DNA from: Actinophytocola oryzae | Lineage (GTDB): Bacteria; Actinomycetota; Actinomycetes; Mycobacteriales; Pseudonocardiaceae | Assembly: GCF_004364325.1 (NCBI RefSeq) | Contig: NZ_SOCP01000006.1 | Span: 372,001-436,000 of the forward strand | Direction of reading: 5' to 3' | DNA: 64,000 bases | In this document: positions 37,306 through 46,416 of the stretch, one piece after another | Layout: every line of letters starts with the position of its first letter | Position numbering within the stretch: position 1 is the stretch's first letter | The notes under the pieces: model-generated | Database searches by the model: none | What the model saw: only the letters and a program-made list of their open reading frames with translations | Told to the model about the DNA's origin: nothing | Made by a program: the position numbers and the translations under genes

Positions 37306-39519
37306 ATGCGCGAGGAGCCGTGGCGCGATCCGGCGCGCCCCGCCGCAGAGCGGGTCGCCGACCTGGTCAACAGGATGACGTTGCGGGAGAAACTGGGGCA
37401 GCTCTACGGCGTGTGGCTTGGACAGTCCTCTTCGGACGGAGAGGACGATGTCGCGCCGTTCCAGCACGACCTGGTGGACAACGACCTCAACTGGCCGGAA
37501 CTCATCAAGAACGGACTCGGTCAGCTGACCCGGCCGTTCGGCAGCGCACCCGTCGAGCCCGCCGCGGGCGCGGCCCGTCTCGCGGCGCTGCAGGGGGAGA
37601 TCGTCTCGGCGGGCCGTTTCGGCATCCCGGCCATCGCACACGAGGAATGCCTGACCGGGTTCATGACCCACAAGGCGACCGTCTATCCGATCCCGCTCGC
37701 GTGGGGGGCCACCTGGTCGCCGTCGCTTGCCGAGGAGATGGCCGCGACCATCGGCGCCGGCATGCGCGAGGTCGGCGTCCACCAGGGGCTCGCGCCGGTG
37801 CTGGACGTGACCCGTGACGTGCGCTGGGGTCGTAGCGAGGAGACGATCGGCGAGGACCCCCACCTGGTCGCGACCATCGGCGCCGCGTATGTCCGCGGCC
37901 TGCGGTCGGCCGGGATCCTGGCCACGCTCAAGCACTTCATCGGGTACTCGGCGTCGCGGGGCGCCCGCAACTTCGGCCCGGTCGCGATCGGACCGCGTGA
38001 GCTGGCGGACGTGCTGCTGCCGCCGTTCCTCGCGGGCCTGCGGGCCGGCGGCGAGTCGGTCATGCCCTCGTACGCGGACGTCGACGGCGTGCCGCCCGCC
38101 GCGAACCACGCGCTGCTCACCGGGCTGCTGCGAGACCGGCTCGGCTTCGAGGGCACCGTGGTGTCCGACTACTTCTCCCTCGCCTTCATCGAGCTGCAGC
38201 ATGGGCTCGCCGCGAACCCGGGCGAGGCCGCGGGGCTGGCGCTCGCGGCCGGTGTGGATGTCGAGCTGCCGAACGTGCGTTGTTTCGGCACTCCACTGCT
38301 GGACGCGGTCCTGGCGGGCGACGTGCCGGAGTCGCTCGTGGACGCCGCGCTGACTCGGGTGCTGCGGCAGAAGTGCGACCTCGGGCTGCTCGACCCGGGC
38401 TGGGTGTCACCGCAGCCGTCCACTGTGGACTTCGACCCGCCGGAGTCGCGGGCGCTGGCCCGCCGGGTCGCCGAGGAGTCGGTGGTGCTGCTGGCGAACG
38501 ACGGTGTGCTCCCGCTGCGGTCCGGCACGAAGGTCGCGCTGGTCGGGGCCCAGGCGGACACCCCGTCCGCGATGCTCGGCTGCTACACGTTCCCCCAGCA
38601 CGTCCCCTCCGCTGGACAGGGCGTCGCGATTCCCACGCTGCGCGAGGCGTTCGAGGGCGAGATGACCTACGCGGAGGGCGGCGAGGAGGCGGTCGCGGCG
38701 GCCCGCGAGGCCGACGTCTGCGTGGTCACCCTCGGCGACACGGCCGGGTTGTTCGGCCGGGGCACCTCCGGTGAGGGCACCGACGCCACGAACCTGGTGA
38801 TACCGGGAGTCGAACTGCTCGACGCCGTGCTCGCCACGGGCACGCCGGTCGTGCTGGTACTGCTGACCGGCAAGCCGTACGCACTCGGGGCCTACGTCGG
38901 CCGGTGTGCCGCGATCGTGCAGGCGTTCTTCCCCGGCGAGGAGGGCGGCGCCGCGGTCGCGGGCGTGCTGAGCGGGCGGGTGAACCCGTCCGGGCGACTG
39001 CCGGTCAGCGTGCCGACCGACCCGTACGCGTCGCCGTCGCCGTACCTGGCGCCGCCGCTCGGGCGGGTGAACGGCGCCAGCTCGGTGGACCCGACGCCTG
39101 CCTTCCCGTTCGGGTACGGCCTTTCCTACACGTCCTTCGAGTGGTCGGACTTCACCGGCGACGGGCTGTCCGCGTCGGTGACCGTCACGAACACCGGACC
39201 GGTCGCCGGTTCGGAGGTCGTACAGCTGTACCTGCACGACCCGGTCGCGCAGGTCGTTCGGCCGGTCGTGAAGCTCCTCGGGTACGCCAAGGTGCGGCTC
39301 GAACCGGGCGAGTCCAGGACGGTGACCTTCGACGTGCCGGAGGAGGCGACCGCGTTCACCGGGTTGTCCGGACGGCGGATCGTGGAGCCGGGTGACGTGG
39401 AGCTACGCATCGCCGCGTCCGCCGTGGAGGTGAGGCAAACGTTTGCCGCAACGGTTTCCGGTCCAGAACGTGAGATCGGACCGAGCGAGGAACGCGATGT
39501 CTCCGTTACGGTGAGGTGA
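37306..39519 (+). CDS. Glycoside hydrolase family 3 enzyme (beta-glycosidase)
   Basis: The 737-residue protein has GH3 features in order: ADLVNRMTLREKLGQLYG, GLAPVLDVTRDVRWGRSEET, KHFIGYSASRGARNFGP, the nucleophile Asp in TVVSDYFSLAF (near 288), the alpha/beta sandwich domain (VALVGAQADTPSAMLGCYTF), and a fibronectin III-like end (FPFGYGLSYTSFEWSDF, then VKLLGYAKVRLEPGESRTV). There is no signal peptide, so it acts in the cytoplasm on imported oligosaccharides, plausibly beta-glucosides or beta-xylosides. ATG 37306 has GGAG upstream. It is the first gene of the catabolic operon. Confidence 0.93.
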   Translation: MREEPWRDPARPAAERVADLVNRMTLREKLGQLYGVWLGQSSSDGEDDVAPFQHDLVDNDLNWPELIKNGLGQLTRPFGSAPVEPAAGAARLAALQGEIVSAGRFGIPAIAHEECLTGFMTHKATVYPIPLAWGATWSPSLAEEMAATIGAGMREVGVHQGLAPVLDVTRDVRWGRSEETIGEDPHLVATIGAAYVRGLRSAGILATLKHFIGYSASRGARNFGPVAIGPRELADVLLPPFLAGLRAGGESVMPSYADVDGVPPAANHALLTGLLRDRLGFEGTVVSDYFSLAFIELQHGLAANPGEAAGLALAAGVDVELPNVRCFGTPLLDAVLAGDVPESLVDAALTRVLRQKCDLGLLDPGWVSPQPSTVDFDPPESRALARRVAEESVVLLANDGVLPLRSGTKVALVGAQADTPSAMLGCYTFPQHVPSAGQGVAIPTLREAFEGEMTYAEGGEEAVAAAREADVCVVTLGDTAGLFGRGTSGEGTDATNLVIPGVELLDAVLATGTPVVLVLLTGKPYALGAYVGRCAAIVQAFFPGEEGGAAVAGVLSGRVNPSGRLPVSVPTDPYASPSPYLAPPLGRVNGASSVDPTPAFPFGYGLSYTSFEWSDFTGDGLSASVTVTNTGPVAGSEVVQLYLHDPVAQVVRPVVKLLGYAKVRLEPGESRTVTFDVPEEATAFTGLSGRRIVEPGDVELRIAASAVEVRQTFAATVSGPEREIGPSEERDVSVTVR
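39434..39447. promoter_or_regulatory. Perfect palindrome GGCAAACGTTTGCC inside the GH3 gene
   Basis: A 14-base perfect palindrome of LacI/GalR style lies 85 bases before the start of the Gfo/Idh gene, within the last GH3 codons. It differs from the CCGAAACTTTCGG sites. It may be an internal operator or chance. Confidence 0.35.
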
Positions 39520-40595
39520 TGGTCGAGGTCGCGATCGTCGGTACGGGTGGGATCGCCGGTTTCCACGCGGAGGCGTTGGCCGCACAGGACGGCCGGGCGA
39601 GAATCGTGGCCGCGACGGACGTCGACGCCGACGCGCTGGCCGCGTTCGGGTCGAAGTGGTCGGTGCCCGCCGTGTACCCGACCCTGGCGGAGCTGCTGGC
39701 CCACGAGAAACCCGACCTCGTGGCGCTGTGCACGCCACCCGGCCTGCACGCGCCGCAGGCCGTCGCCTGCCTGTCGCGTGGGATCTCGGTGCTGTGCGAG
39801 AAACCACCCGTACTGAGCCTCGCCGAGCTGGACACCATCTCGGCGGCGGCCGCCGGCTCCGGGGCGTGCTTCGCGACGGTGTTCCAGCACCGCTTCGGCA
39901 GCGGCGCGGTGCGGCTGCGTGGCCTGGTCGGCGACGACCGGCTCGGGCGGCCGCTCGCGGCGGTGTGCCACACGCTCTGGTACCGGGCCGACGAGTACTT
40001 CGCCGTGCCGTGGCGGGGCAGCTGGGACGTCGAGGGCGGCGGGCCCACGATGGGCCACGGCATCCACCAGTTCGACCTGCTGCTCTCGATCCTGGGCGAG
40101 TGGCGGGAGGTGGTGGCGGTCGCGGCACGCCAGGCCAAGCCGACGGCCACCGAGGACCTGTCCACCGCGATCGTGACGTTCGCGAACGGCGCGGTGGCCA
40201 CGGTCGTCAACAGCGTGCTGTCGGCCCGCGAACAGAGCTACCTGCGGTTCGACTTCGAGCACGCCTCCGTCGAGCTGGACCACGTCTACAGCTACTCCGA
40301 CAAGAACTGGCACGTGACCGCCGCGCCGGGGCAGGAGTCGTCCGTCGCCTCGGCGTGGGCGGACGGGCTGTGCGACCGGCCGAGCGGGCACAAGACCCAG
40401 TACGCGGCCGTGCTGTCGGCGATCGAGTCGGGTGTCGAGCCGCCGGTGTCGCTCGCGGACACCCGGCCGACGGTCGAGCTGGTCGCGGCGATCTACGCGT
40501 CGGCGTTCACCGGCACACGGGTCCGGCGCGGTGAGCTGGGGCCGGACTCGCCGTTCTACCACCGGATGGCGGGATCGGGGGCGCCGTGGAGCTGA
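39519..40595 (+). CDS. Gfo/Idh/MocA-family oxidoreductase
   Basis: The 358-residue protein has the NAD(P)-binding start VEVAIVGTGGIAGFHAEALA, the LCTPPGLHAPQA and VLCEKPPV motifs (catalytic-site Lys in EKP), and a C-terminal domain with GGGPTMGHGIHQFDLLL. Such enzymes oxidise or epimerise sugars and cyclitols with NAD(P). ATG 39519 overlaps the GH3 stop (TGATG) with GAGG upstream, and its end overlaps the next gene by ten bases. It probably processes the sugar released by GH3. Confidence 0.92.
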   Translation: MVEVAIVGTGGIAGFHAEALAAQDGRARIVAATDVDADALAAFGSKWSVPAVYPTLAELLAHEKPDLVALCTPPGLHAPQAVACLSRGISVLCEKPPVLSLAELDTISAAAAGSGACFATVFQHRFGSGAVRLRGLVGDDRLGRPLAAVCHTLWYRADEYFAVPWRGSWDVEGGGPTMGHGIHQFDLLLSILGEWREVVAVAARQAKPTATEDLSTAIVTFANGAVATVVNSVLSAREQSYLRFDFEHASVELDHVYSYSDKNWHVTAAPGQESSVASAWADGLCDRPSGHKTQYAAVLSAIESGVEPPVSLADTRPTVELVAAIYASAFTGTRVRRGELGPDSPFYHRMAGSGAPWS

Positions 40596-41449
40596 CCGAC
40601 TCGGGTTCGGCCGTCACGGCGGTGCACGACGGCGTCGAGCTGTTCCGGTACGTGTACCTGCCGCCGGAGCCCGCGGTCGAGTCGCCCCGGCCGTACTTCC
40701 ACCCCGTGCGGACCCTGTCCGGCGACGAGGTGACGATCTACCGGCCGCACGACCACGTGTGGCACAAGGGAATCGCGTGGTCGCTGCCGAACGTGGGGCC
40801 GCAGAACTTCTGGGGCGGCCCGACCTTCGTGCGAGACACGGGTTACCGGCAGCTGGACAACAACGGCGCGATGGTCAACCGCTCGCTGGCGCTCTCGGCC
40901 GACACGATCACCCAGGAGCTGGACTGGCTCACGTCCGACGGTTCCCTGTGGTTCCGCGAGCGCCGCACCGTTCGGCTGTCCATAGTGGACAAAGCGTGGT
41001 CGCTGGTGTTCCGCACGGCCATGGCGAACGTCTCCGGTGACGAGATCCGCATCGGCAGCCCCACCACGGAAGGGCGCCCGAACGCGGGTTACGGCGGCCT
41101 CATGTGGCGCGGCCCGCGCTCGTTCACCGACGGCCAGGTGCTCACGCCGACGGCCACGGGTGGTGACGAGCTGATGGGCACCCGCGCGACGTGGCTAGGC
41201 TTCCGCGGCAGGCACGACGGCAGCGGCCACACGTCGACGCTGGTGTTCGTCGACGCCCCGACGAACACAGGTCACCCGGTCGAGTGGTTCGTGCGGTCGA
41301 CGCCGTTCGCGTGCGTGTGCCCGGCGCCGTTCTTCGGTGCGGAGGTCCCGGTGGCGGCGGGGGAGACCCTGACACTGACCTACGGCGTGGTCGTCGCGGA
41401 CGGCGAGCAGGACCCGGAGACGCTGGCCTCACTCGTCGTCTTCGAGTAG
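40586..41449 (+). CDS. PmoA-family (DUF6807) protein
   Basis: The 287-residue beta-rich protein has the family signature PYFHPVRTLSGDEVT followed by RPHDHVWHKGIAWSL and later GYGGLMWRGPRSF. These proteins often sit beside Gfo/Idh/MocA dehydrogenases in sugar loci; their activity is unproven, though a sugar-processing or lyase role is suspected. It starts with GTG inside the end of the dehydrogenase gene. Its 3' end overlaps the small convergent gene by 21 bases. Confidence 0.85.
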   Translation: MELTDSGSAVTAVHDGVELFRYVYLPPEPAVESPRPYFHPVRTLSGDEVTIYRPHDHVWHKGIAWSLPNVGPQNFWGGPTFVRDTGYRQLDNNGAMVNRSLALSADTITQELDWLTSDGSLWFRERRTVRLSIVDKAWSLVFRTAMANVSGDEIRIGSPTTEGRPNAGYGGLMWRGPRSFTDGQVLTPTATGGDELMGTRATWLGFRGRHDGSGHTSTLVFVDAPTNTGHPVEWFVRSTPFACVCPAPFFGAEVPVAAGETLTLTYGVVVADGEQDPETLASLVVFE

Positions 41450-41650
41450 CACCACGTCGCCAAGCTCCTCGTCGTAGACCCAGCAGCGAGGGGACCGCGC
41501 CCTCGCCCACGCGACGGCCTCGTCCCGCGTGCCGTCGAACTCGGCGAGCAGCCGGTACGCGCCCTGCCAGACCGCGTGCCACCTACCGTCGCGCAGCTTC
41601 GTCACGACAGTCGTGTCCTCTGCCGGCACGGCCCCGGGGGCGGGGGTCAC
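41429..41650 (-). CDS. Small hypothetical protein, 73 aa
   Basis: The 73-residue product contains LRDGRWHAVWQGAYRLLAEFDGT and an acidic end (EELGDVVLLEDDE). The single-domain beta-rich look with conserved Trp suggests a real protein, but I do not recognise it. GTG 41650 is assumed; a GTG further in (VTKLRDG) is also possible. It overlaps the convergent PmoA gene end and lies 27 bases downstream of the PcaL-like gene. Confidence 0.55.
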   Translation of the reverse strand: MTPAPGAVPAEDTTVVTKLRDGRWHAVWQGAYRLLAEFDGTRDEAVAWARARSPRCWVYDEELGDVVLLEDDE

Positions 41651-41677
41651 GCCGCCCGTCCCCGCCAGGTAGTCCTG

Positions 41678-42823
41678 CTAGTGCGGTGGCTGCTCGGGCT
41701 CCTCCGCGAGTGTGTCCCTGGCGATGGCGAAGGCCGCGTTCCCGGCCGGGGCGCCCGTGTAGACGGCCGTGTGCAGCAGGACCTCCGCGATCTCCGCCTC
41801 CGACAACCCGTTGCGGCGGGCCGCGCGGACGTGCATCGGGATCTCGTCGTGGGCCCGCAGCGCGGTGAGGGCGGCGAGTGTGACCGCACTGCGGGTCCTG
41901 CGGTCCAAGCCCGGCCGCGACCAGACCGTGCCCCATGCGCCCTCGGTGATGAACTCCTGGAACGGACGGGTGAAGTCGGTGGTCGCCGCCACCGTGCGGT
42001 CCACGTGCGCGTCGCCGAGCACCGACCGGCGCACCGACATGCCCAGCGCCCGGCGGTCCGGCCGGAGGTGGTCGATGATCAGCCCCGTGAACGCCGCCGG
42101 CTGCTGGACGTTGCCCAGGTGCGCCGCGTCCGGCACGACCGCCAGCCGCGCGCCGGGCACCGCGTCGGCGATGCGCCGCCCGTGCTCGGGTGGGGTCGCC
42201 GGGTCGTCGGCACCCACGACCACCAGCGTCGGCGCGGCAATCGTCGACAGGTCGCCCACGATGGACATGGTCTCGATGGCCGTGCAGCACGACGCGTAAC
42301 CCTCGGGGGAGTGGCTCGCCGCCATCTCCAGGAGCCACGCGACGGTCTCCGGGTTGGCCTGCGCGAACGCCGGTGTCACCCAGCGGTCCACGGCAGGCCC
42401 GGCGAGCACGCCCATCCCGGCCGTGCGTGCCGTGTTCGCCCGCTCCTGCCACATCGACGCGGGCCCGAGCGACGCCGACGTACAGCACAGCACGAGCCTG
42501 TCCACACGGGACGGTGCGTGCTCCGCCAGCCACATGCCGACCATACCGCCGAGCGACAACCCGACCCACGAGACCCGCGCCAGCCCCAGCCGGTCGAGCA
42601 GCGCGAGAGCGTCGCCAGCCAGCTCCTCGAGCGTGTACGGCCCGGCGGGCGCCGGCGACCGGCCGTGGCCGCGGTGGTCGTAGCGCACCACCCGGAAGCC
42701 GACCGCCGCGAGGGCCTCCGCCTGGGCGTCCCACATGCGGACGTCACTGCCCAGCGAACCGGACAACACGACCGGCGCGCCGCCCGCCGGGCCACTGACC
42801 TCGTGGAACAGGTCGACGGTCAC
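41678..42823 (-). CDS. pcaL: Fused 3-oxoadipate enol-lactonase / 4-carboxymuconolactone decarboxylase
   Basis: The 381-residue protein joins two enzymes of the beta-ketoadipate pathway. Residues 1-255 are an alpha/beta hydrolase (VRYDHRGHGRSPAPAG, elbow GLSLGG, acid VVVGADDPATPP, His in DAAHLGN) matching PcaD. Residues 260-381 are a CMD domain (WGTVWSRPGLDRRTRSAVTL, then LRAHDEIPMHVRAARRNG) matching PcaC. The PcaL fusion is typical of actinomycetes. No other pca gene is visible here. It overlaps the deacetylase upstream as GTGA, so the two are translationally coupled. Confidence 0.92.
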   Translation of the reverse strand: MTVDLFHEVSGPAGGAPVVLSGSLGSDVRMWDAQAEALAAVGFRVVRYDHRGHGRSPAPAGPYTLEELAGDALALLDRLGLARVSWVGLSLGGMVGMWLAEHAPSRVDRLVLCCTSASLGPASMWQERANTARTAGMGVLAGPAVDRWVTPAFAQANPETVAWLLEMAASHSPEGYASCCTAIETMSIVGDLSTIAAPTLVVVGADDPATPPEHGRRIADAVPGARLAVVPDAAHLGNVQQPAAFTGLIIDHLRPDRRALGMSVRRSVLGDAHVDRTVAATTDFTRPFQEFITEGAWGTVWSRPGLDRRTRSAVTLAALTALRAHDEIPMHVRAARRNGLSEAEIAEVLLHTAVYTGAPAGNAAFAIARDTLAEEPEQPPH

Positions 42824-43575
42824 AGCTCCAGCTCCGTCTCGGTGATGCCGGGGCCCTCACCCTCACGGATGAACCACTCGGTCCCGAACGCGAACCGGAA
42901 CGCGTCGTCCGGCATGGCGAGGAAGAACGACTCCTCGCTGATCTGGCTCGCGTGCGCGCGCATGGCCGCCCGCTTGTACGTGGTGAACCTCGTGACGTCG
43001 ACCGCGCAGGTGATCTCCGACTCCGGGGTGCCGAAGTCGTCGGCCAGCTCCGGCCCGTTGCCTGCGGCCCGGCCGGCGAGCGCGCGGTCGCGGTTGATGG
43101 TCGCCTGGTAGACGCGCGGCGTGCCGGCCAGCTCGGCGGCCCGCATGCCGACGCGGTGGACCTGGATGTGGTCGGGGTGGCCGTAGCCGCCGTGGTCGTC
43201 GTACACCGTCAGGACGTCGGCGTTCTCCTCCTTGAGGATCTCCGCGAGCCTGGCGGCGGCCTCGTCGACGTCCGCGGTCCAGAACGTGCCCGGCCGGTCG
43301 TTGGTCGGCTCGCCCATCATCCCGGAGTCGGTGTAGCCGAGGAACTCCACGCGGTCGACGCCCAGGATGTCCGCGGCGGCCTGGGTCTCGACGATCCGGC
43401 GCTGCCACAGCTCCTCGCCGGTGCCGAGGAAGCCGTCGGGCACCTCGCCAAGCTCCCCTCGGGTGGCGACGACGAGGACGACCCGGTGACCGTCCTCGTG
43501 CGCCTTGCGGATCACCCCGCCGCACGCGATGCACTCGTCATCCGGATGGGCGTGGAAGGAAACCAGAGTCGCCAT
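42820..43575 (-). CDS. PIG-L (LmbE-like) family deacetylase
   Basis: The 251-residue protein has the zinc-binding HAHPDDE motif (near residue 8) and the later HPDHIQVH (near 132) of the PIG-L/LmbE family, which includes mycothiol enzymes MshB and Mca. Neither family-specific context is present, so the N-acyl substrate is unknown. The start ATG 43575 gives the family's usual N terminus. It is the first gene of a two-gene unit with pcaL. Confidence 0.9.
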   Translation of the reverse strand: MATLVSFHAHPDDECIACGGVIRKAHEDGHRVVLVVATRGELGEVPDGFLGTGEELWQRRIVETQAAADILGVDRVEFLGYTDSGMMGEPTNDRPGTFWTADVDEAAARLAEILKEENADVLTVYDDHGGYGHPDHIQVHRVGMRAAELAGTPRVYQATINRDRALAGRAAGNGPELADDFGTPESEITCAVDVTRFTTYKRAAMRAHASQISEESFFLAMPDDAFRFAFGTEWFIREGEGPGITETELEL

Positions 43576-43616
43576 GCCGACGAACCTACGCGAAGTCGGT
43601 GGTGCAGGATCGTGTG

Positions 43617-44825
43617 GTGACCAATGAAATGACCGCCGCCGACGTCGTCTACTGCGAGGGCTGGGACCCGGACTCGGGCTCGGTAGTGCGCCCCCTGCCG
43701 GAGGCCGTCGCGCGGGAGCGGGACGCGGCAGGCGAGCAGTACGCCGCCGTGCTGTTCGCGCAGGACGCGCCGCTGGCGCTCATCGAGGTGTGCTGGCAGG
43801 CGCACCACGCGGCCGCGTGGCTGTTCGACGACCACGGCAGGCGCGACCGGATGGTGGAGCTGCGCCGCTTCCCGACCGCCGACGGCACCGACATGCTGGT
43901 GCTGCGCCTGATCGAGCAGTGGGCGTACGACTCGCCCGACCAGCTGGAGTTCGACGCGGGCGTGCCCTCCCGCGCCGCCGAGTACGCCCTCGACGGCGAC
44001 CGGCACGAGTGGAGCACCGAGTGGCCGGACGAGACCGAGCTGCTGGAGCTTGCCAAGACTTCCCGTCCCATGCCCCGTTTTGGTGACTGGGCAACGTTCG
44101 CGTACCTGGACGAGCTGCTCCCGACCCCCGTTCGGGTGACGGTCCGCCAGGTCGACGAGGCAGGCGAGGCCCCGGAGGAGCTGCCGTGGCACCCGCCCGC
44201 CCCCATGCGCCAGGTCGGCCTCGACGACACCTTTGTGGACGGTGCGGTCTTCCGGCTCGACGACGACGGCCGCGAGGTGACGGTCGAGGTGTCCGAGGGC
44301 GGCAGGCTGTGGCTGCCGAGCGGCCAGCTCATCGCCGCGGACCCCGACCCGTGGATGCACGAGCAGGAGCCCTACACCGAGACGGTGGAGCCCGGCGAGT
44401 ACCCGCTGGAGCTCGCGGTGATCCGCTTCGCGGAGGACGAGTCCCACACCAGGGTGGCCGCGGCGAAGCTGGTCATCTCCGACGAGCCGACGGCGACCTG
44501 GGAGGCGGCACTGCGCGAGGGTGAGGACACCCGGATGCTGGCCGACGACAGCTACTACTCGGTCGGCGTCGACGGCGGTCACCTCGCCCTGGTGGACGCG
44601 GACGTGGCGGAGGCCTACGAGGACACGATCGAGGACGCGTACGAGTCCATGACCGAGCACGTGACGAACCTCCCCGAACCGGACTCCGGCGCCAACCTCC
44701 TCGCGGTGGAGACCGGCTGGGGCGACGGCGGCTACCCGGTCTGGCTGGGGCGCACCGAGTCCGGCCAGGTCACGAGCTTCGTGTTCGACTTCATGATCCT
44801 GCGTCACGCGACCCGTCTGAGCTGA
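43617..44825 (+). CDS. DUF4241-containing protein
   Basis: The 402-residue acidic protein has an unassigned N-terminal half (WLFDDHGRRDRMVELRRF) and a C-terminal DUF4241 domain: VEPGEYPLELAVIRFAEDES, AAKLVISDEPTATWEAAL and SVGVDGGHLALVDADVAEA. No signal or membrane segment is seen. DUF4241 has no settled function. GTG 43617 was chosen for an AGGAT six bases upstream; GTG 43599 and ATG 43629 are possible. It overlaps the convergent small membrane gene by 22 bases. Confidence 0.82.
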   Translation: MTNEMTAADVVYCEGWDPDSGSVVRPLPEAVARERDAAGEQYAAVLFAQDAPLALIEVCWQAHHAAAWLFDDHGRRDRMVELRRFPTADGTDMLVLRLIEQWAYDSPDQLEFDAGVPSRAAEYALDGDRHEWSTEWPDETELLELAKTSRPMPRFGDWATFAYLDELLPTPVRVTVRQVDEAGEAPEELPWHPPAPMRQVGLDDTFVDGAVFRLDDDGREVTVEVSEGGRLWLPSGQLIAADPDPWMHEQEPYTETVEPGEYPLELAVIRFAEDESHTRVAAAKLVISDEPTATWEAALREGEDTRMLADDSYYSVGVDGGHLALVDADVAEAYEDTIEDAYESMTEHVTNLPEPDSGANLLAVETGWGDGGYPVWLGRTESGQVTSFVFDFMILRHATRLS

Positions 44826-45124
44826 TCGTCGACGGCCGGGCAGACCCACTGCCCGGCCCGCTCGTCGGTCCCGGGGGCCTCCACGGGCACGGCGTCCTCC
44901 GCCCCGGACTCGACGCACCTCGGGACGAGGTCACCGTCGAACGTGCAGGTCACGCTTGCGGGCAGGAAGCCGGCGAGGGCGGCGACGAAGACGACGACCA
45001 GCCCCGAGACAACACCGCTCAGCACGGGACCCCGGCGTCGCATCGGCCACGTCGCGTACAGGACGACACCGAACGGGGGTGCGATCAGCACCCCTTGCTC
45101 CAACAGCCATTCGGCGAAAAGCAC
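44804..45124 (-). CDS. Small hypothetical membrane protein, 106 aa
   Basis: The 106-residue protein has two hydrophobic segments (LIAPPFGVVLYATWPM and LSGVVSGLVVVFVAALAGFLP) and a C-terminal tail with three Cys (VTCTFDGDLVPRCVE and WVCPAVDD) that would lie outside and might form disulfides. GTG 45124 follows a strong GGAGG that is itself inside a hairpin at 45127-45146. The function is unknown. Confidence 0.68.
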   Translation of the reverse strand: MLFAEWLLEQGVLIAPPFGVVLYATWPMRRRGPVLSGVVSGLVVVFVAALAGFLPASVTCTFDGDLVPRCVESGAEDAVPVEAPGTDERAGQWVCPAVDDQLRRVA

Positions 45125-45126
45125 TG

Positions 45127-45146
45127 GTCACCTCCAAGGAGGTGAC
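45127..45146. promoter_or_regulatory. Hairpin masking the ribosome site of the small membrane gene
   Basis: GTCACCTCC-AA-GGAGGTGAC is a perfect nine-pair inverted repeat. On the minus strand the GGAGG in the second arm is the Shine-Dalgarno of the gene starting at 45124, so the folded leader would hide it. It could instead be a DNA operator. Confidence 0.5.
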
Positions 45147-45198
45147 GCTAAGTCGATCAGTCAGCCGCGATTTGCCAACCTGTCGAATACGCGCGGCT

Positions 45199-46416
45199 TC
45201 ACCCGGTCGGGGCTATTCCCATGCGCCACGCCAGGAAGCGGAGCTCCCGGCCGCGGGCCGCGCGGACCCCGGTGCCGAGCAGACCGGTGACCGCCTCACG
45301 TGCCCACACGTTGGTGCGGACCTGCTGTGGCGCGAGCTGCTCGGCGCGGAGCAACGCGGCCATGCCCTCGTCGCGGGTCCTGCGCTCGGTGAGCATGCCG
45401 CGGCCGTAGTCGACCCAGAACGCCGCCTGCCTGCCGCGTGAGATGGTGTCGGTCCTGACCGACGAGGCGTACTCGGCGACCCGTGCGCCGTGCCCCAGCT
45501 CCACGCTGATCGCCACGCGGTGGATCGCCGTGTTCGTCCTGCCGAACTGCATGATCCCCGACGGCCACGGCGAGGTGTCGCTGTCGAGCCGCTCCGCGAC
45601 GGCGGCGGCCTCGGCGAGGTGTGTCTCCGCGAGGTCGCCGTCGCCACGCGCGGCGGCGGCGAGTGCCGCGGTGAGGTTGGCCATCCCGCGTGTCTCCGCG
45701 CGGTCCGCGGGTGCCTGGTCGGCGACGGCCACCGCGAGGTCGTACTGACGCGCGCGGTTGGTGCCGGACAGGAACAGGGCGCGGCCCCACTGGCTGACGG
45801 CGTGCCACACCGGGTCGTCCAGCTCGGCGGCCACCTGCCACATGCGGTCGGCGGCCAGCGACGGCATGCCCGGGATGCGCAGCCGGGCCGAGATGCTGCC
45901 TGCCACGTGGTAGGCGGTGAGCAGTGGCGGCAACGCCTCGCGCCGCAGCTGGGGGTCGGCCGCCGCCACGAGCAGGTCCCGGATCAGCGGGGCGAGGGTG
46001 GCCACCTGCGTCGCGTAGTCACCCGCCGCCTGGGCGCCACCCGAGTTGCGGGCGGCGTGGAAGCGGGCCAGCTCGTCGAGCACCTGGGGGAGCGGTCGGC
46101 CTGGCGCGTCGGGGACCTCCCCGACCCACCAGCCGCCAAGCAGGTCACCGAGAGTAGCCATCGCGCTGTGGGTCTCCGTGCCCGCGTCGTCGGTGACCAG
46201 GTCGATCTCGGGGGTCAGCTCGGCAGGGGAGACGCGCAGGGCGGCGGCGATGCGTTCGAGGACGAGGCGCTTGGTGACGGGACGCTCCCCGCGTTCGATC
46301 CTGGACAGGTATGACGTGGAGATCCCAGCCAGGCCCGCAACTGCCTGCTGGTCCATTCTGCGCCATTTCCGCAGCTCACGGATCCGGCGTCCGATATGGG
46401 CGCGCTCGATGTCCAC
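45199..46416 (-). CDS. XRE-family transcriptional regulator with long C-terminal helical domain
   Basis: The 405-residue protein has an N-terminal helix-turn-helix (IGRRIRELRKWRRMDQQAVA, then SYLSRIERGERPVTKR; residues 8-66) and about 330 residues of alpha-helical repeats (ETHLAEAAAVAERLDSD, AEYASSVRTDTISRGRQAAF). It resembles the regulator at 24875 in plan but not closely in sequence, and has no small-peptide gene beside it. GTG 46416 follows GAGG. It is on the same strand as the MFS gene 121 bases upstream and may regulate it. Confidence 0.88.
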   Translation of the reverse strand: MDIERAHIGRRIRELRKWRRMDQQAVAGLAGISTSYLSRIERGERPVTKRLVLERIAAALRVSPAELTPEIDLVTDDAGTETHSAMATLGDLLGGWWVGEVPDAPGRPLPQVLDELARFHAARNSGGAQAAGDYATQVATLAPLIRDLLVAAADPQLRREALPPLLTAYHVAGSISARLRIPGMPSLAADRMWQVAAELDDPVWHAVSQWGRALFLSGTNRARQYDLAVAVADQAPADRAETRGMANLTAALAAAARGDGDLAETHLAEAAAVAERLDSDTSPWPSGIMQFGRTNTAIHRVAISVELGHGARVAEYASSVRTDTISRGRQAAFWVDYGRGMLTERRTRDEGMAALLRAEQLAPQQVRTNVWAREAVTGLLGTGVRAARGRELRFLAWRMGIAPTG

